The position numbers were made by a program, and so were the translations under genes. 64,000 nt of DNA from Mesostigma viride (lineage: Eukaryota; Streptophyta; Mesostigmatophyceae; Mesostigmatales; Mesostigmataceae): positions 7,501-71,500 of the forward strand of contig RPFO01002171.1 in the NCBI GenBank assembly GCA_009746045.1, given 5' to 3'. Below the pieces are notes generated by a model that was not told the origin of the DNA, searched no databases, and was given only the letters and a program-made list of their open reading frames with translations. Below are positions 12,694-22,932 of this stretch, piece by piece. Position 1 is the first letter of the stretch. Each line of letters begins with the position of its first letter.

Positions 12694-13257
12694 TGGGTGG
12701 GTGGGTGGGTGGGTGGGTGGGTGGGTGGGTGGGTGGGTGGTGGGTGGGGGTGGGTGGGTGGGTGGGTGGGTGGGTGGGTGGGTGGGTGGGTGGGTGGGTG
12801 GGTGGGTGGTGGGTGGGTGGGTGGTGTGGGTGGTGGGTGGGTGGGTGGGTGGGTGGGTGGGTGGGTGGGTGGGTGGTGGGTGGGTGGGTGGGTGGGTGGG
12901 TGGGTGGGTGGGTGGGTGGGTGGGTGGGTGGGTGGGTGGGTGGGTGGGTGGGTGGGTGGGTGGGTGGGTGGGTGGGTGGGTGGGTGGGTGGGTGGGTGGG
13001 TGGGTGGGTGGGTGGGTGGGTGGGTGGGTGGGTGGGTGGGTGGTGGGTGGGTGGGTGGGTGGGTGGGTGGGTGGGTGGGTGGGTGGGTGGGTGGGTGGGT
13101 GGGTGGGTGGGTGGGTGGGTGGGTGGGTGGGTGGGTGGGTGGGTGGGTGGGTGGGTGGGTGGGTGGGTGGGTGGGTGGGTGGGTGGGTGGGTGGGTGGGT
13201 GGGTGGGTGGGTGGGTGGGTGGGTGGGTGGGTGGGTGGGTGGGTGGGTGGGTGGGTT
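12694..13257 (+). repeat. (GGGT)n microsatellite, about 560 bp
   Basis: Third array of a 1.2-kb compound locus, interrupted by single GGTGGT slips around 12739, 12809, 12873 and 13042. The G runs could form quadruplexes on the plus strand. The same motif recurs at 54260-54480 inside a mobile element. Confidence 0.97.
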
Positions 13258-13429
13258 GGGAAGGTGTGCTTTTTATTATGATGATTAGCTAAGTTACATG
13301 TGTGTTATTGATGCACATGTTGACGTTGTATCATGGGCGTGTGCCCCTAAGTCTGCCTTCCTGCATTGTCACATAATATATAATCTAGATGTGTTGCTGG
13401 GAACCTGACTATACCTTCCAAACTTGAAT

Positions 13430-14290
13430 GAAATCTTGACAACTATGTGATGAAACCCTTGAAAAACAATTACTAGGAACTGCATTTTTTGTGTTATGTT
13501 CGCTAGCATCTGTCAACTATTTGTCGTGCAAACAGTCTGAATTTCTTGTGGGCAGTTAACATAGATGTTTTTATGAGCTGTGCAAAGTTCTAGGCTTAAC
13601 TGAGTTCATTGATATGTGCACCCATGTGTCGGAACCCTTGGAAAACCATGAAAACTGCATATTGGGGGTATTTATGCTAGCATATGTCACCATTTTGCCA
13701 TCCAACCAGCCTGAAACTTTGTGGGCATGCTGCATGGGATGTGTTTAGAGCATGTGCAAAGTTCCAGGCCCAACTGAGTTCATTTGGTGTCATTATATAT
13801 GCGTATGTGTGATGAAAACCTTGGAAAACCATGGAAAAAATGCATTTGGGGGTATTTATGCTAGCATCTATCACCATTTCGTCAACCAACCAGCCTGAAA
13901 CTTTGTGGGCATGCTTCATGGGATGTGTTTAGAACATGTGCAAAGTTCCAGGCCCAACTGAGTTCATTTGGTGTCATTATATATGCATATGTGTGATGAA
14001 AACCTTGGAAAACCATGAAAAACTGCATTTTGGGGGTATTTATGCTAGCATCTGTCACCATTTCGTCAACCAACCAGCCTGAAACTTCGTGGGCATGCTG
14101 CATGGGATGTGTTTACAACATGTGCAAAGTTCCAGGCCCAACTGAGTTCATTTGATGTTATTATAGATGCATACATGCCAGAAAGTGCTGAAAATACGGT
14201 ATTTTTTGCTAGCAAATGTCACCATGTTACCATGCTGCCGGGTCCAAAATTTTTTTTTTACCACATGGCATCATAAGATATCTGATAAGG
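13430..14290 (+). repeat. ~183-bp tandem repeat, about 4-5 units
   Basis: Anchors of the type GAAAACCATG (diverged in the outer units) recur near 13461, 13641, 13824, 14008 and about 14190, giving a period of 180-184 bp. The two middle units are very similar; the outer ones are diverged. Each unit includes CCAACCAGCCTGAAACTT and GTTCCAGGCCCAACTGAG. Weak ORFs at 13677-13919 and 13882-14103 (-) are products of the repeat. Confidence 0.9.
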
Positions 14291-14418
14291 AACCTTGGTG
14301 CCAAATTTGAGGTCAAACTGACCATTATTCCATCTCCAAATAATTTTCAGGGGACAAAAATGGCTTTTCGGGTTGATGTGATAGCGTACGTAGTACTCCG
14401 TGGCATTAAATTCATTAG

Positions 14419-14443
14419 CACGTGACGCACTGCGCGTCACGTG
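14419..14443. repeat. Perfect 10-bp inverted repeat CACGTGACGC
   Basis: CACGTGACGC, five bases, then GCGTCACGTG. It sits after GTAGTACTCCGTGGCAT, which also precedes a related sequence in the short insertion at 20661-20801. Confidence 0.7.
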
Positions 14444-14696
14444 GGTGCCAATACAGAGTATGTAAAAGAACCTCAACCCCTATACACAATGAGAAGGGGG
14501 AAGGGCGCCCGTGCTTCCATCTCGAGCACTGCCACAATATCAAGTGGGCATGCAGGCCACATGTGCACAGAGCGCTCTCTCCACAGCGCAGGGTGCCAGC
14601 TAGGGCGCAACGTACACTGTTACGTGGGTGCAATACGGCTGGCAACCATGCAGTACCATAAAACGGTAGGCTGACACATAGCTAGCTTTATATATA

Positions 14697-15140
14697 AGGC
14701 TGGGGCCTCCCTCACGGCAGGTTACACGGCGGACCGGGCGGAGCGGGCCAAGCTCCTGGCCTACGGCGACGTCGGGCACCATCGTGTGGTGCCCTTTGTC
14801 CTGGAGGAGTTTGGGGCCATGGGGCCCCTGACCTCCGCCTTCTTCAAGGAGTGTTGCCGGCTCCGGGAGGACCGGCTGGACCTGGAGGGCCAGCGGGCCC
14901 CATGGTCGGCGCGGACCTGGACGTCATATTGGCGTCAGCGCTTGTCGGTGGCGCTGACTCGGGCCATGGCTGACATCATGCTCCGCCGTACGCGGGCTGA
15001 TTTTGCGGTGCAGCAGGGCTATTAGGTTCCTCCCGTTAGGAGTTTCCATTGGTCTTATCGTAGTATAGAGATTTGACATGGCTCTGTATAGAGGTTTATA
15101 GCTGGGCGTTTGCTTTGGTTTGAGTGATTTCACTCTGCTG
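14697..15140 (+). mobile_element. 5'-truncated LINE fragment A (C-terminal endonuclease region + 3' UTR)
   Basis: The open frame to 15025 encodes the tail of a retrotransposon protein (VVPFVLEEFGAMGPLTSAFF ... RTWTSYWRQRLSVALTRAMA) and ends with TAG. It is followed by a ~115-bp 3' UTR ending CACTCTGCTG and a TAATTAATT tail. It is nearly identical to the reverse complement of 16300-16741, with about four substitutions seen by eye. The match stops abruptly at 14697, as expected of a 5'-truncated insertion. Confidence 0.85.
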
Positions 15141-15142
15141 TA

Positions 15143-15520
15143 ATTAATTAATTAATTAATTAGGAACATAACTCCGTTGGGAGTATATGTAGCACATAGC
15201 CCTGAGAAGGGGCATATGAGCCTATAATACATTCTAAGCTACTTCCTGCAAGGGTGGGAATGTAAACAACACTTGCTCTAGGTGCACCAGGGCACCCGCA
15301 CCCTCATGGTCTATCACGCTATGCCCGGGTAAGGGGGGAGCATGCCTGTGAGGGGGAAGATCATCATGGCTATACAAGAGCTATGGCATGGCTTCTCAGC
15401 AGAGAGTGACTCCCTGCATGGGCACAACATTACTAAATAAGGCTAGGCATCGTCTGGAGTGTGGCACATCATAGGCACACATGTACATGATTAAATAAAG
15501 CGCGGGGCTTAGCTGGGATA
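15143..15520 (-). repeat. Hairpin-tailed retroelement end, ACTCCCAACGGAGT type
   Basis: Read on the minus strand, the element ends in the hairpin ACTCCCAACGGAGT, then TATGTTCC, then an (AATT)n tail. The body resembles 34500-34830 over about 330 bp, for example AATACATTCT, GGGAATGTAAAC and GCAGAGAGTGACTCC-like blocks. Confidence 0.6.
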
Positions 15521-15599
15521 GTGCCTCTAGGAGGCGTACATGTACATGGCCACGGTCTATCTATTCTGCACTACTACTGCTGTATTCCCCTAAGCTGGG

Positions 15600-15950
15600 G
15601 CGTCTGGAGTCGCTGGGGCCGCGGGGGGGGGGGTCGCCTGCCAGGGCTTGTGGCCGACGTAGATGGCCGCCCCCTTCCAGTACACCGGCTGCCCCGCCTT
15701 GGTCTGCCGGAGCTGGAGGTAGGTCGGCCATAGCTCCCGTCGCCGTTGTTGCTGCGCCAGGGTCAAGTCGTCATCAAGGGTGAAGAGAGTCTTCTCGAGC
15801 CGCTTGCGGCGTCTGAGAAAAGAAATCTTGTCCGCCGGGGTCTTAAAGGTGAGGAGGAGCGGGGGCGGCCCTGCCTTACCCCGCGCGCGGGGAAGGCGGT
15901 GGGCAGCCAGCTCTATCTCACCGTTAAGGCCCATGCGACCAAGGATTCTG
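15600..15950 (-). pseudogene. L1-ORF1p-like fragment of a LINE
   Basis: The minus-strand frame reads LLLTFKTPADKISFLRRRKR ... TLDDDLTLAQQQRRRELWP ... VYWKGAAIYV. This order (aromatic-rich strand, basic helix, TxDDLTxxQ, LWP, WKG) is the C-terminal nucleic-acid-binding part of L1-type ORF1 proteins. The frame is open for about 140 codons but lacks an obvious start and an N-terminal coiled coil. Related pieces lie at 18950-19040, 20405-21360, 33170-33760 and 36200-36910. Confidence 0.7.
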
Positions 15951-16084
15951 CTGTAAGTAATTATATTATTAATATATAAGGTGGGTCCTCCACCTGCAGG
16001 TTGTAGCCCATGCATGCAGACTGCATGCAGACATGCTTGCAGCCCATAGATGCCCCTTCTCAGGGCTATGTGTTACATATGCCC

Positions 16085-16200
16085 CCCACCGAGCTATGTT
16101 CTTAATTAATTAATTAATTAATTAACCCCTAAATGGGCAGAAATACTGCCGATGCATCGGCTGTAACTTCACAATTTTGCAAACCAGATGCCATCCAACC
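16085..16200 (-). repeat. AATT-tailed element end, CCATTTAGGGGTT type
   Basis: On the minus strand, CCCATTTAGGGGTT is followed by (AATT)n. The same end occurs in plus orientation at 18660-18700, with a similar upstream GTCGGCTGTAACT block there. Confidence 0.55.
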
Positions 16201-16289
16201 CACCCATATCCAATGGCTGTCCTTGGGGGCCAAGCATGTCCATGAGTTGCCCTTCGGGTTGGTATATCACAACCTTACATATATTAAAA

Positions 16290-17225
16290 ATATAATTACT
16301 TACAGCAGAGTGAAATCACTCAAACCAAAGCAAACGCCCAGCTATAAACCTATATACAGAGCCATGTCAAAGCTCTATACTACGATAAGACCAATGGAAA
16401 CGCCTAACGGGAGGAACCTAATAGCCCTGCTGCACCGCAAAATCAGCCCGCGTACGGCGGAGCATGATGTCCGCCATGGCCCGAGTCAGCGCCACCGACA
16501 AGCGCTGACGCCAATATGACGTCCAGGTCCGCGCCGACCATGGGGCCCGCTGGCCCTCCAGGTCCAGCCGGTCCTCCCGGAGCCGGCAACACTCCTTGAA
16601 GAAGGCGGAGGTCAGGGGCCCCATGGCCCCAAACTCCTCCAGGACAAAGGGCACCACACGATGGTGCCCGACGTCGCCGTAGGCCAGGAGCTTGGCCCGC
16701 TCCGCCCGGTCCGCCGTGTAACCTGCCGTGAGGGAGGCCCCAGCCACGTGGCTAAGAGCCAAGGGCCGCGCCACCGAAACGTCAATAAGCAGATGCCGGC
16801 CACCCCCCTCAAAGTCCAGCACCACGATGTCAGGCCGGTGGTTGGGGAATAGAAGGCAGCGCCATCCGCATCCTCGGACCGGATGTTCGCGTGGGGGAAA
16901 ACCGACCGAATCATGGCGAGCACCACCGTCAGGAGGACAGTGTGCAAATACAAATACCAATTCTGATTCTGTTGGCCCCCCATGCAGGCAAGGTAGTGAG
17001 TCCCCGTGGGATCCAGCGGCTGCCCACAGCTACCACAAGGCCGCCCGGCCGGAACAAGAGGCTGCGGGGCAAATAGCTGGTGCCGGAGCGCCACCGAGTA
17101 GTGGCTGGGAGCCAAGGCGAATGGGGGGGCCTTACATATATGCAGGGTAGGCCATGTATAACTGCCGTCAAAGTCAGGGGGGTCAAGACGAGCGTTTTCA
17201 TTTTTGGTAGAATGTGCATTTTGAA
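16290..17225 (-). pseudogene. LINE fragment B: CCHC knuckle + restriction-like endonuclease, frameshifted
   Basis: The minus strand encodes SYTWPTLHICKAPPFALAPS, a zinc knuckle (CGSCGQPLDPTGTHYLAC, C-x2-C-x9-H-x3-C), SEDADGAAFYSP, then RPDIVVLD ... HLLIDVSVARP and the C-terminal block shared with fragment A. A PD followed about 13-15 residues later by an acidic residue in a beta strand is the pattern of the restriction-like endonuclease of R2-type non-LTR retrotransposons. A single-base frameshift near 16840 (between FYSP and the RPD motif) and loss of the 5' part, including the reverse transcriptase core, make it non-functional. Its 3' UTR ends near 16300. Confidence 0.8.
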
Positions 17226-17249
17226 TTATGTTGTAAGAGCTAGGCACCT

Positions 17250-18640
17250 ACCACTTCAGGGATGATAAACAATTAGTTGCTGAACAGTTTGAGCCATTGG
17301 GGTCATCATTTGGGTGGGTATGCCAGCAGTTACACCCAGTACAGCCCATAGGGGTACCGTTGGTAAAAAGCAACCAAGGGGGTAGGAGTGGGCATACTAC
17401 CTACTAATACCTACTAATATGGCCCCCAACCATGCCACACAATACATTTCCCTTCCACAATGATGGGGAAACATAACTGCATCATCACACTGCCCTTACA
17501 TGGCACCTATGTGCAGGTGCCACCTTGTCCATGCACGTAGGTAACGTGGTACGGATACCCTACGTAAGGCATGCATTCTAGGAGGCAGCCACCAACAAAC
17601 TAGTGATTTTAAGCCTATTTCAGCTTGCCCTAGCAAGGATAAACTAGGCCTAAGCTGCTATAGCTTGCCAGGTGATGGCCAGCACACCTGGTGGCACATG
17701 CTGACAATGGGAAGCTTCTACTCACCAGTTACGTGCTTGATGATGCCACAGAGACCAGCCAACTGCCTCACACTCATGCAATATGTGTGTGGGAAATGTA
17801 TAACAAACATATATGGAGGTATTCAAACCCATACAGCATCTAAAACTTATCACCATCACACTGTGGCAGGTCAACTGACTGAGGGAAGCATCTAAGAAGG
17901 GTGTTTTAGAAAGGGGCCAGGCCAGGGTCAAGAAAGAGCATGAATAATGCAAAAAGAATGTGCTACACAAGCTAGAACGTATATATAAACGTCAAACATC
18001 GATAGGAAAACGATGCTGAAGCTTTACCAGGCATGGATGGCGTTACCTTGGCCCAGGCGGTGGCCGCAAAATGGCGCATTTCGGCACACCAAAGTTGTGC
18101 AGCATGGTCGCTGGATTCGGCGATTTCTGGCCACCCTTGCACGTTTACGACTACTATGTATCATAAAAAGTACAAAGAAACCAATATATCCTTTAAAATA
18201 CGCCGGAAAGGTATTGCTGTCAACGTTTCTATCGTCCGGCCTGATCGCAGTTTTTTCCAGCAAGAACGCTGCCGACACCTATCAAATGGCATTCCCGCGA
18301 ACCAAAAATTGGCCTGTGTGATCTTTAGGACGTATAAAATCAATTTCCTAAGTTTGGTCAGAAAATTCGAACGAAAACGTAAATGCCATGCGTGGGCGCA
18401 AGCCGCCATGGCCAGGTCGTCGTTTTCCGGAATGCACGTTGTACGTGAAAAAGTACCCTGACCCCTTGTACTTTGACCGGCCAGAACACCTCTATAACTT
18501 TGTCAGAAGTATGCAAACCCTAGTACCATGCTGTGAGGAAAATTATAAACTTTCGATCTTCTCAGCTAAACTTTTCCTAATTCTCAATAGTTTTCGCGGC
18601 ATTTGGTCCCCCGAGAAGGGGCCGACGTGTCGGCTGTAAC
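17250..18640. other. Unassigned region
   Basis: No conserved protein is seen in any frame. An ORF at 18033-18461 (+, 142 codons) carries no motif I recognise. The block from about 18600 leads into an AATT-tailed element end, so part may be the body of an unrecognised mobile element. Confidence 0.3.
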
Positions 18641-18649
18641 TCAGTTTTA

Positions 18650-18705
18650 GGCGGAAAATCGGCAGCCAGACCATTTAGGGGTTAATTAATTAATTAATTA
18701 ATATA
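18650..18705 (+). repeat. AATT-tailed element end, CCATTTAGGGGTT type (plus orientation)
   Basis: CCATTTAGGGGTT followed by about five AATT units, mirroring 16085-16140. Confidence 0.55.
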
Positions 18706-18949
18706 TAAGGTGAGGTGGGCTCAAGACGTTGGCTAAAGCGCGCTAGCTCAAATGGCCACATGCAATGAGCCACACAGTGGCTGAAAAAGCCATCACATAC
18801 ATGCCTGCATGAATCTAAACAGCTCTAGAGAGCTATTATACGCTGAGCTGTATATCAGTATGCTTTATGCCAACTTGCCAAGACGTGCAATAATTAATTA
18901 AGTAATTAGTACTGAAGTATTTAAACACGTAGTAAATGACGGATACGCT

Positions 18950-19040
18950 GTTGCCGCAAGAAGCTCGCGAGGACTTCCTACACGCTGGAGGAGGACTTGA
19001 CCCTGGCGCAGCAACAACGGCAACGGGAGCTATGGCCAAC
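18950..19040 (+). pseudogene. Short L1-ORF1p-like remnant
   Basis: The plus frame reads KLARTSYTLEEDLTLAQQQRQRELWPT, given here as two pieces (SYTLEEDLTLAQQQ and RQRELWPT). It matches the TxDDLTxAQQ ... LWP block of the ORF1-like fragment at 15600-15950. About 80 bp only. Confidence 0.65.
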
Positions 19041-20400
19041 TGTAACTAACAGTATTTTCTGACAGTGTGTACTGATACTGTTGCATCCAAGTGGACGCGA
19101 ACTTTGTAGTTCAGCGTTCAGTGTAAATGGCTGAATCCTTTGTACGGCCAAAACTTGTGTTAATTATGATTCCTGGCCTGACTTGACTTTTTGGGACGTA
19201 CTTATATGCGGAGTGCCCTTTTGATGGTCCTTTGTGTTGGGCCCTGGACGGTACGGGACAGTACCTTGGAATCTATGTGTTATCTGACTGATGTCAGTTA
19301 GTATCTTTCGTAAGTTATAGGGGTGTAAAGCATACAGAGAGAGAACCTTACCGGTTCGTCTGTGTTCTGATTGGCTGAGACCTGTAGGATTGCGTTGGAC
19401 TCCTCTGTGTCGGCGGGGACATAAGCCTTGCCTGTTTGTCACCATAGCCATCAGGCGGATACCCCCAATAATAATGTGAAGTTATTTCTAATAGCCAAAC
19501 ATGCTCACTTCAGGCCCCTGTTACTGGACAGCCACATCCGATAGACAGGAAGTCTTGTGTCTGTATGAACAAGCAGAGAGACGCCCGACCAAAAGGGGAC
19601 CACCGCTCTCTATCGCTTAAGTACCGTCTCGTAGGAGAGGCCTCTAGACGGGAAACGACCACCCTCTACGATTCCTGGAGAGTGCTAGGAATCACCCCTG
19701 TCTCTTGGGGTTTGATAAGTCCGTTCGATCTGTCTTTAATGACAGGAGGTAAAAGATCTGTGCATTTAGTGGAGCAGAGACCACCATTTTATTCTGTTAT
19801 GTATTGGTATAATCGGAGGTTTGACCTCTGAACAGACGGACTTATCAAAGCATGGGACGAGTTTCCGTGTACTGACTCTTTCAGTATACATCAACCATTT
19901 CTGCCTACCTACGTTTTTTCTACCGAGGGAAGAACAAGAACGATAGCATTCGTCCTGGTGGAGACATCAAGAAGAAATCTTTCTATCTAGCTCATCGGCC
20001 AGTCAACTCAAGTGATTCTGCTGCAGTACGTCGACTATTCGACACTGCGTCAATCTGCCCGACCCGCGGGCGCTGAAACGGCAACGAGCTCTACACGACA
20101 ACAACAATCAGCCAGCACAGTGTGGTGGTGGCAACGAGTTCTTCTAGTCGTGCCAATGCCTTCTTTGTCAACGACTACATCTGCCAGGTTTAGTGACAAC
20201 ATCTTCATGTTTCGGCAACAACCTTTCGCTCTAGCGCTGACGTTTTGCTGTAGCAGCGACATCTGGTTGTGGCGACACTGTCGTCTGCTGCAACGGCATC
20301 TGCTAGGCCAACATCTCGAAAAGCAGGTGGGCACCTGGTGATCTCTTTTGGTTGCAGAAGAGATGCCTATAGGGGATGAGACATTTTTCTTACTGCTCAC
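19040..20400. other. Unassigned region with an inverted repeat
   Basis: No recognisable coding sequence. TTTGATAAGTCCGT at 19711 is inverted at 19837-19850 (ACGGACTTATCAAA), about 110 bp apart, so it could be a small foldback element. The ORF at 20012-20341 has no known domain. Confidence 0.35.
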
Positions 20401-20404
20401 CAGT

Positions 20405-21360
20405 CAACCAGGTGCATGGAGGGCAAGTGCGCGGCGTGCTCATGAAGAAGCTTGATCATGAAGCCATCACCGCCCACATGCACCGAGGCCCCATGCATGC
20501 AGGTGGCCACACAACAGGTCCCAAGGATAGCGGAGCAGACGGCCACCATGCATCGCATCCCAGCCTCCCCGGCAGGATGCTAGCTGGCGCGACCTCCCTC
20601 CGCTCTCCTATGCGGACCTGAGCACTGCTGACAGCGACCGCCTCAACCACTGACGCCATCTAGTGCTTAACGGCTGGGGGATCAGTGATGCAGACGATAT
20701 TTGTTTAAACATTTGTTTAATTATTTTTCTAATGAGATTAGCATAGTACTCCGTGGCATGCCTTTGCGCATGACACGCAAGTACTTACTTACTTACTTAC
20801 TACTGACGCCATCACTACGAAACTCCAGCAGGAGCTTGAAGTCCTTTGAACACCAGGCACAACGACGGGAAGCCACCGACCGCGCTCGCCGCGACTGCCG
20901 GGCCGGTGGTGCTGCGTCGCTTCCCGGCCCCAGAAGCCAGGTGAGACGGCAACCACCCTTGCTGACGAGCTCAAAGTTAACAGCTCCTTACCCTCATGGG
21001 CCTGGTCGGTGAGTTAGAAGTAGCTGCGTGGGTGCCACCGCCTTCCCCACTTACGGGATCGACAAGGCGGCTCCCCCACCAGTCCCGCTGCTCACCTTCC
21101 CCTCCCATGCACGAGGACAAGCAGCGGTTCCTTTCTCGTCGCAAGAGGTTGCACAACCTCACCTGGACGCTGGACAGTGGAAGACGACCTGACCCCCGCT
21201 CAGCAGCGGCTAGCGACGCGACCTGTGGCCGGAATACCTCCGGCCGCCACAAGCAGGACCCCCAGAAGCCCAAGGTGTACGTACTGGAGGGGCGGGGACC
21301 TGATGATCAACCACAAGACATGTACGTACGTGGACGCCCCCTGCGGGCTAGAATAGCTTG
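20405..21360 (+). pseudogene. L1-ORF1p-like gene remnant, interrupted by a short insertion
   Basis: The remnant begins with MEGKCAAC-like sequence (compare MEGKCGVLMMKLEAITAHIE at 36906-36709, -). Degenerate matches to PPLLTFPS, DKQRF and LDDDLTPAQQ-like blocks follow, ending at GCGGGCTAGAATAGC. It is the same family as 36200-36910 (-) and contains several frameshifts. A 141-bp element splits it at 20660/20802. Confidence 0.75.
20661..20801 (+). mobile_element. 141-bp retroposon with (TTAC)n tail and 12-bp target duplication
   Basis: The insertion is flanked by ACTGACGCCATC at 20649-20660 and 20802-20813. The related uninterrupted copy at 36200-36910 shows the host sequence running through. 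The element ends in ACTTACTTACTTACTTACT. Parts (GATGCAGACG, TAATGAGATTA, AGTACTCCGTGGCAT) recur at about 10990, 14390 and 32970. Confidence 0.85.
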
Positions 21361-21489
21361 TATAATAGCCCTACTAGGCCCCTAGCTTGTATCTGGACAT
21401 TGGTAGTCACTGCCGGGCCATGGCAGCCATGCTTAGAATGTTTGCCACTTTGCCTAGCCGGCTGTGCCACCATACCTAGTCACGTGCAC

Positions 21490-22045
21490 CGCTACACAAC
21501 CAGCCCTAGCCTTAGCTTAGCCCTTGCCTTTGTACAGCCATGCTACATCTTGGCTATGATCAGATCACTTGCCCACGCTCCTTGCTATGATATCAAAGAG
21601 ACAACTTGCTATGATATTCTGATCAGACACTCCGCAAAGGTGAAAACCTTTGCGTTCAGTGCCAGGCCGCGGAAAACGCGGAAAACGCGATCTGCAAATG
21701 AATCCGACCGGAATCGAACTGGGGACCTCTCGCACCAATTTTGCTGACTATAGGACGGACGTCTCCGGTTACCATGGCATCGCCAACTTACACCTACAGT
21801 CATCCGCAAAAGTTCTCCTGTCCTATGATATGCTCACATGGGTCTTATTGCACCCACAGAACTTGCCGGATCGTCTACCGTGTCCGATTGCAGCTGCACA
21901 TGGCATGCCTCTGGCCTGAAGGAGAAAGGGGGTCTCTGCAGGCCCTTTCTTCCTGTTGTGCACATACAGGGATTAAAAGCACTTCGGTGCTCTGTGACTC
22001 CCCAACGGGAGCACGAGTTTAATTAATTAATTAATTAATTATTAA
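21490..22045 (+). mobile_element. Hairpin-tailed retroelement copy 1, carrying two nested insertions
   Basis: The body includes GTACAGCCATGCTACAT, GGCTATGATCAGAT, TTGCACCCACAGAACTTGCC and TTTCTTCCTGTTGTGCACA. It ends with the hairpin ACTCCCCAACGGGAG, CACGAGTTT and (AATT)n. The same order in minus orientation is found from 35351 down to 34845. Two insertions interrupt copy 1, one of 12 bp at 21594 and a tRNA-like SINE at 21618-21822. Confidence 0.75.
21618..21822 (-). mobile_element. tRNA-like SINE with 9-bp target duplication
   Basis: Flanked by CTATGATAT at 21609-21617 and 21823-21831. On the minus strand it contains GGTCCCCAGTTCGATTCC, a good match to a tRNA B box, with sequence upstream that may be a degenerate A box. 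It continues into a non-tRNA tail with a CGCGTTTTCCGCGTTTTCC repeat and ends CTGATCAGA. The stems do not fold as an intact tRNA, so it is not called as a tRNA gene. A 5'-truncated copy with the same 3' end lies at 47438-47552. Confidence 0.75.
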
Positions 22046-22932
22046 TGTGCCCATGCACATTACGGACACGCAAGTACTTGTACTTATGATATATATCAAT
22101 GCGTGCATGCACAGATCGAGGGTGTACACCTTTGCGCCTTAAAAATCTCATCACAGACAACTGCTCAAGTCCTCGCACGACGTTGGACGGCCATGCGCGT
22201 AGAACAGGTCTGTACGATTGATCACTTAAATAAGAAGAGAGTCTAGCTCGTGTACGTGGCCGGTGCCCACCTGCATGCATGCACATGGCAGTGAGAGAAG
22301 CTAGCGCTATCGGCGAGGGCACCCTAGCCCTCGTTGTTTTCTTTTGGGGGGGGGTTCCTTTTTTCGCCGTGGCCCCACATGACGCATAAATTATCCTAGC
22401 TGGACGAGTCGACCAAAGTGGATAAAAGTTAACAGCAGGCTCAATCGTGCTACCATGGTCCGGATTCTCCAGATTCCTGGCTTGCGTTGGTTGGCCGGGC
22501 TACTTGACTTGAATCACTTGATATGTGCATCGAGACCTGTAGACCTACACATGTGTGCTTGTAGTAGTACGTCGCTATTTTTTTGACCATCAACTTAGCC
22601 TTTAAAAGTTTATTTTCACAAGTTGCAAACGGCCCCAGTCCCCTGAACCATGAGATTGTGCTAATACGTTGTCCTGCTCACTCCTGTGCTGGCAGACATG
22701 CTGCACGAACGGTGCTAAACCACATGACTCTCGCAAAGGCAGCCTCACAGGTTGTCCCTTGGATCTCTGTCCTGATGTGTGTTGCCCATTGCCAGTAAAC
22801 GGCCCCAATGAAGTTGATTACTAAACTGACATGTCCCTCCCCCCCCCCCCCCCCCCACCACCAAGCGTGCACTGGGGCCAAGTAGCTCCAAGCATGCACC
22901 CTAGGGGCGGCCCTCAGCCTCAACCACCAGCA
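22046..22932. other. Intergenic region downstream of the thioredoxin-like gene
   Basis: Holds a degenerate copy of the CTTG-end retroposon (22450-22495, minus-strand direction shown by ACCATGGTCCGGATTCTCC), a poly-C run (22836-22856) and a TTTATT at 22609-22614. The last is AATAAA on the minus strand and could serve the upstream gene's poly(A) site, about 320 bp past its stop. Confidence 0.45.

Noticed and set aside
19040-20000. Solo LTR beginning TGTAACTAACAG
   Set aside because: No matching end, no target duplication and no second copy were found.
21690-21790. tRNA gene on the minus strand
   Set aside because: It has a B-box-like core, but no acceptor, D or T stem that pairs properly. It sits inside a duplicated insertion, so it is better explained as a SINE head.
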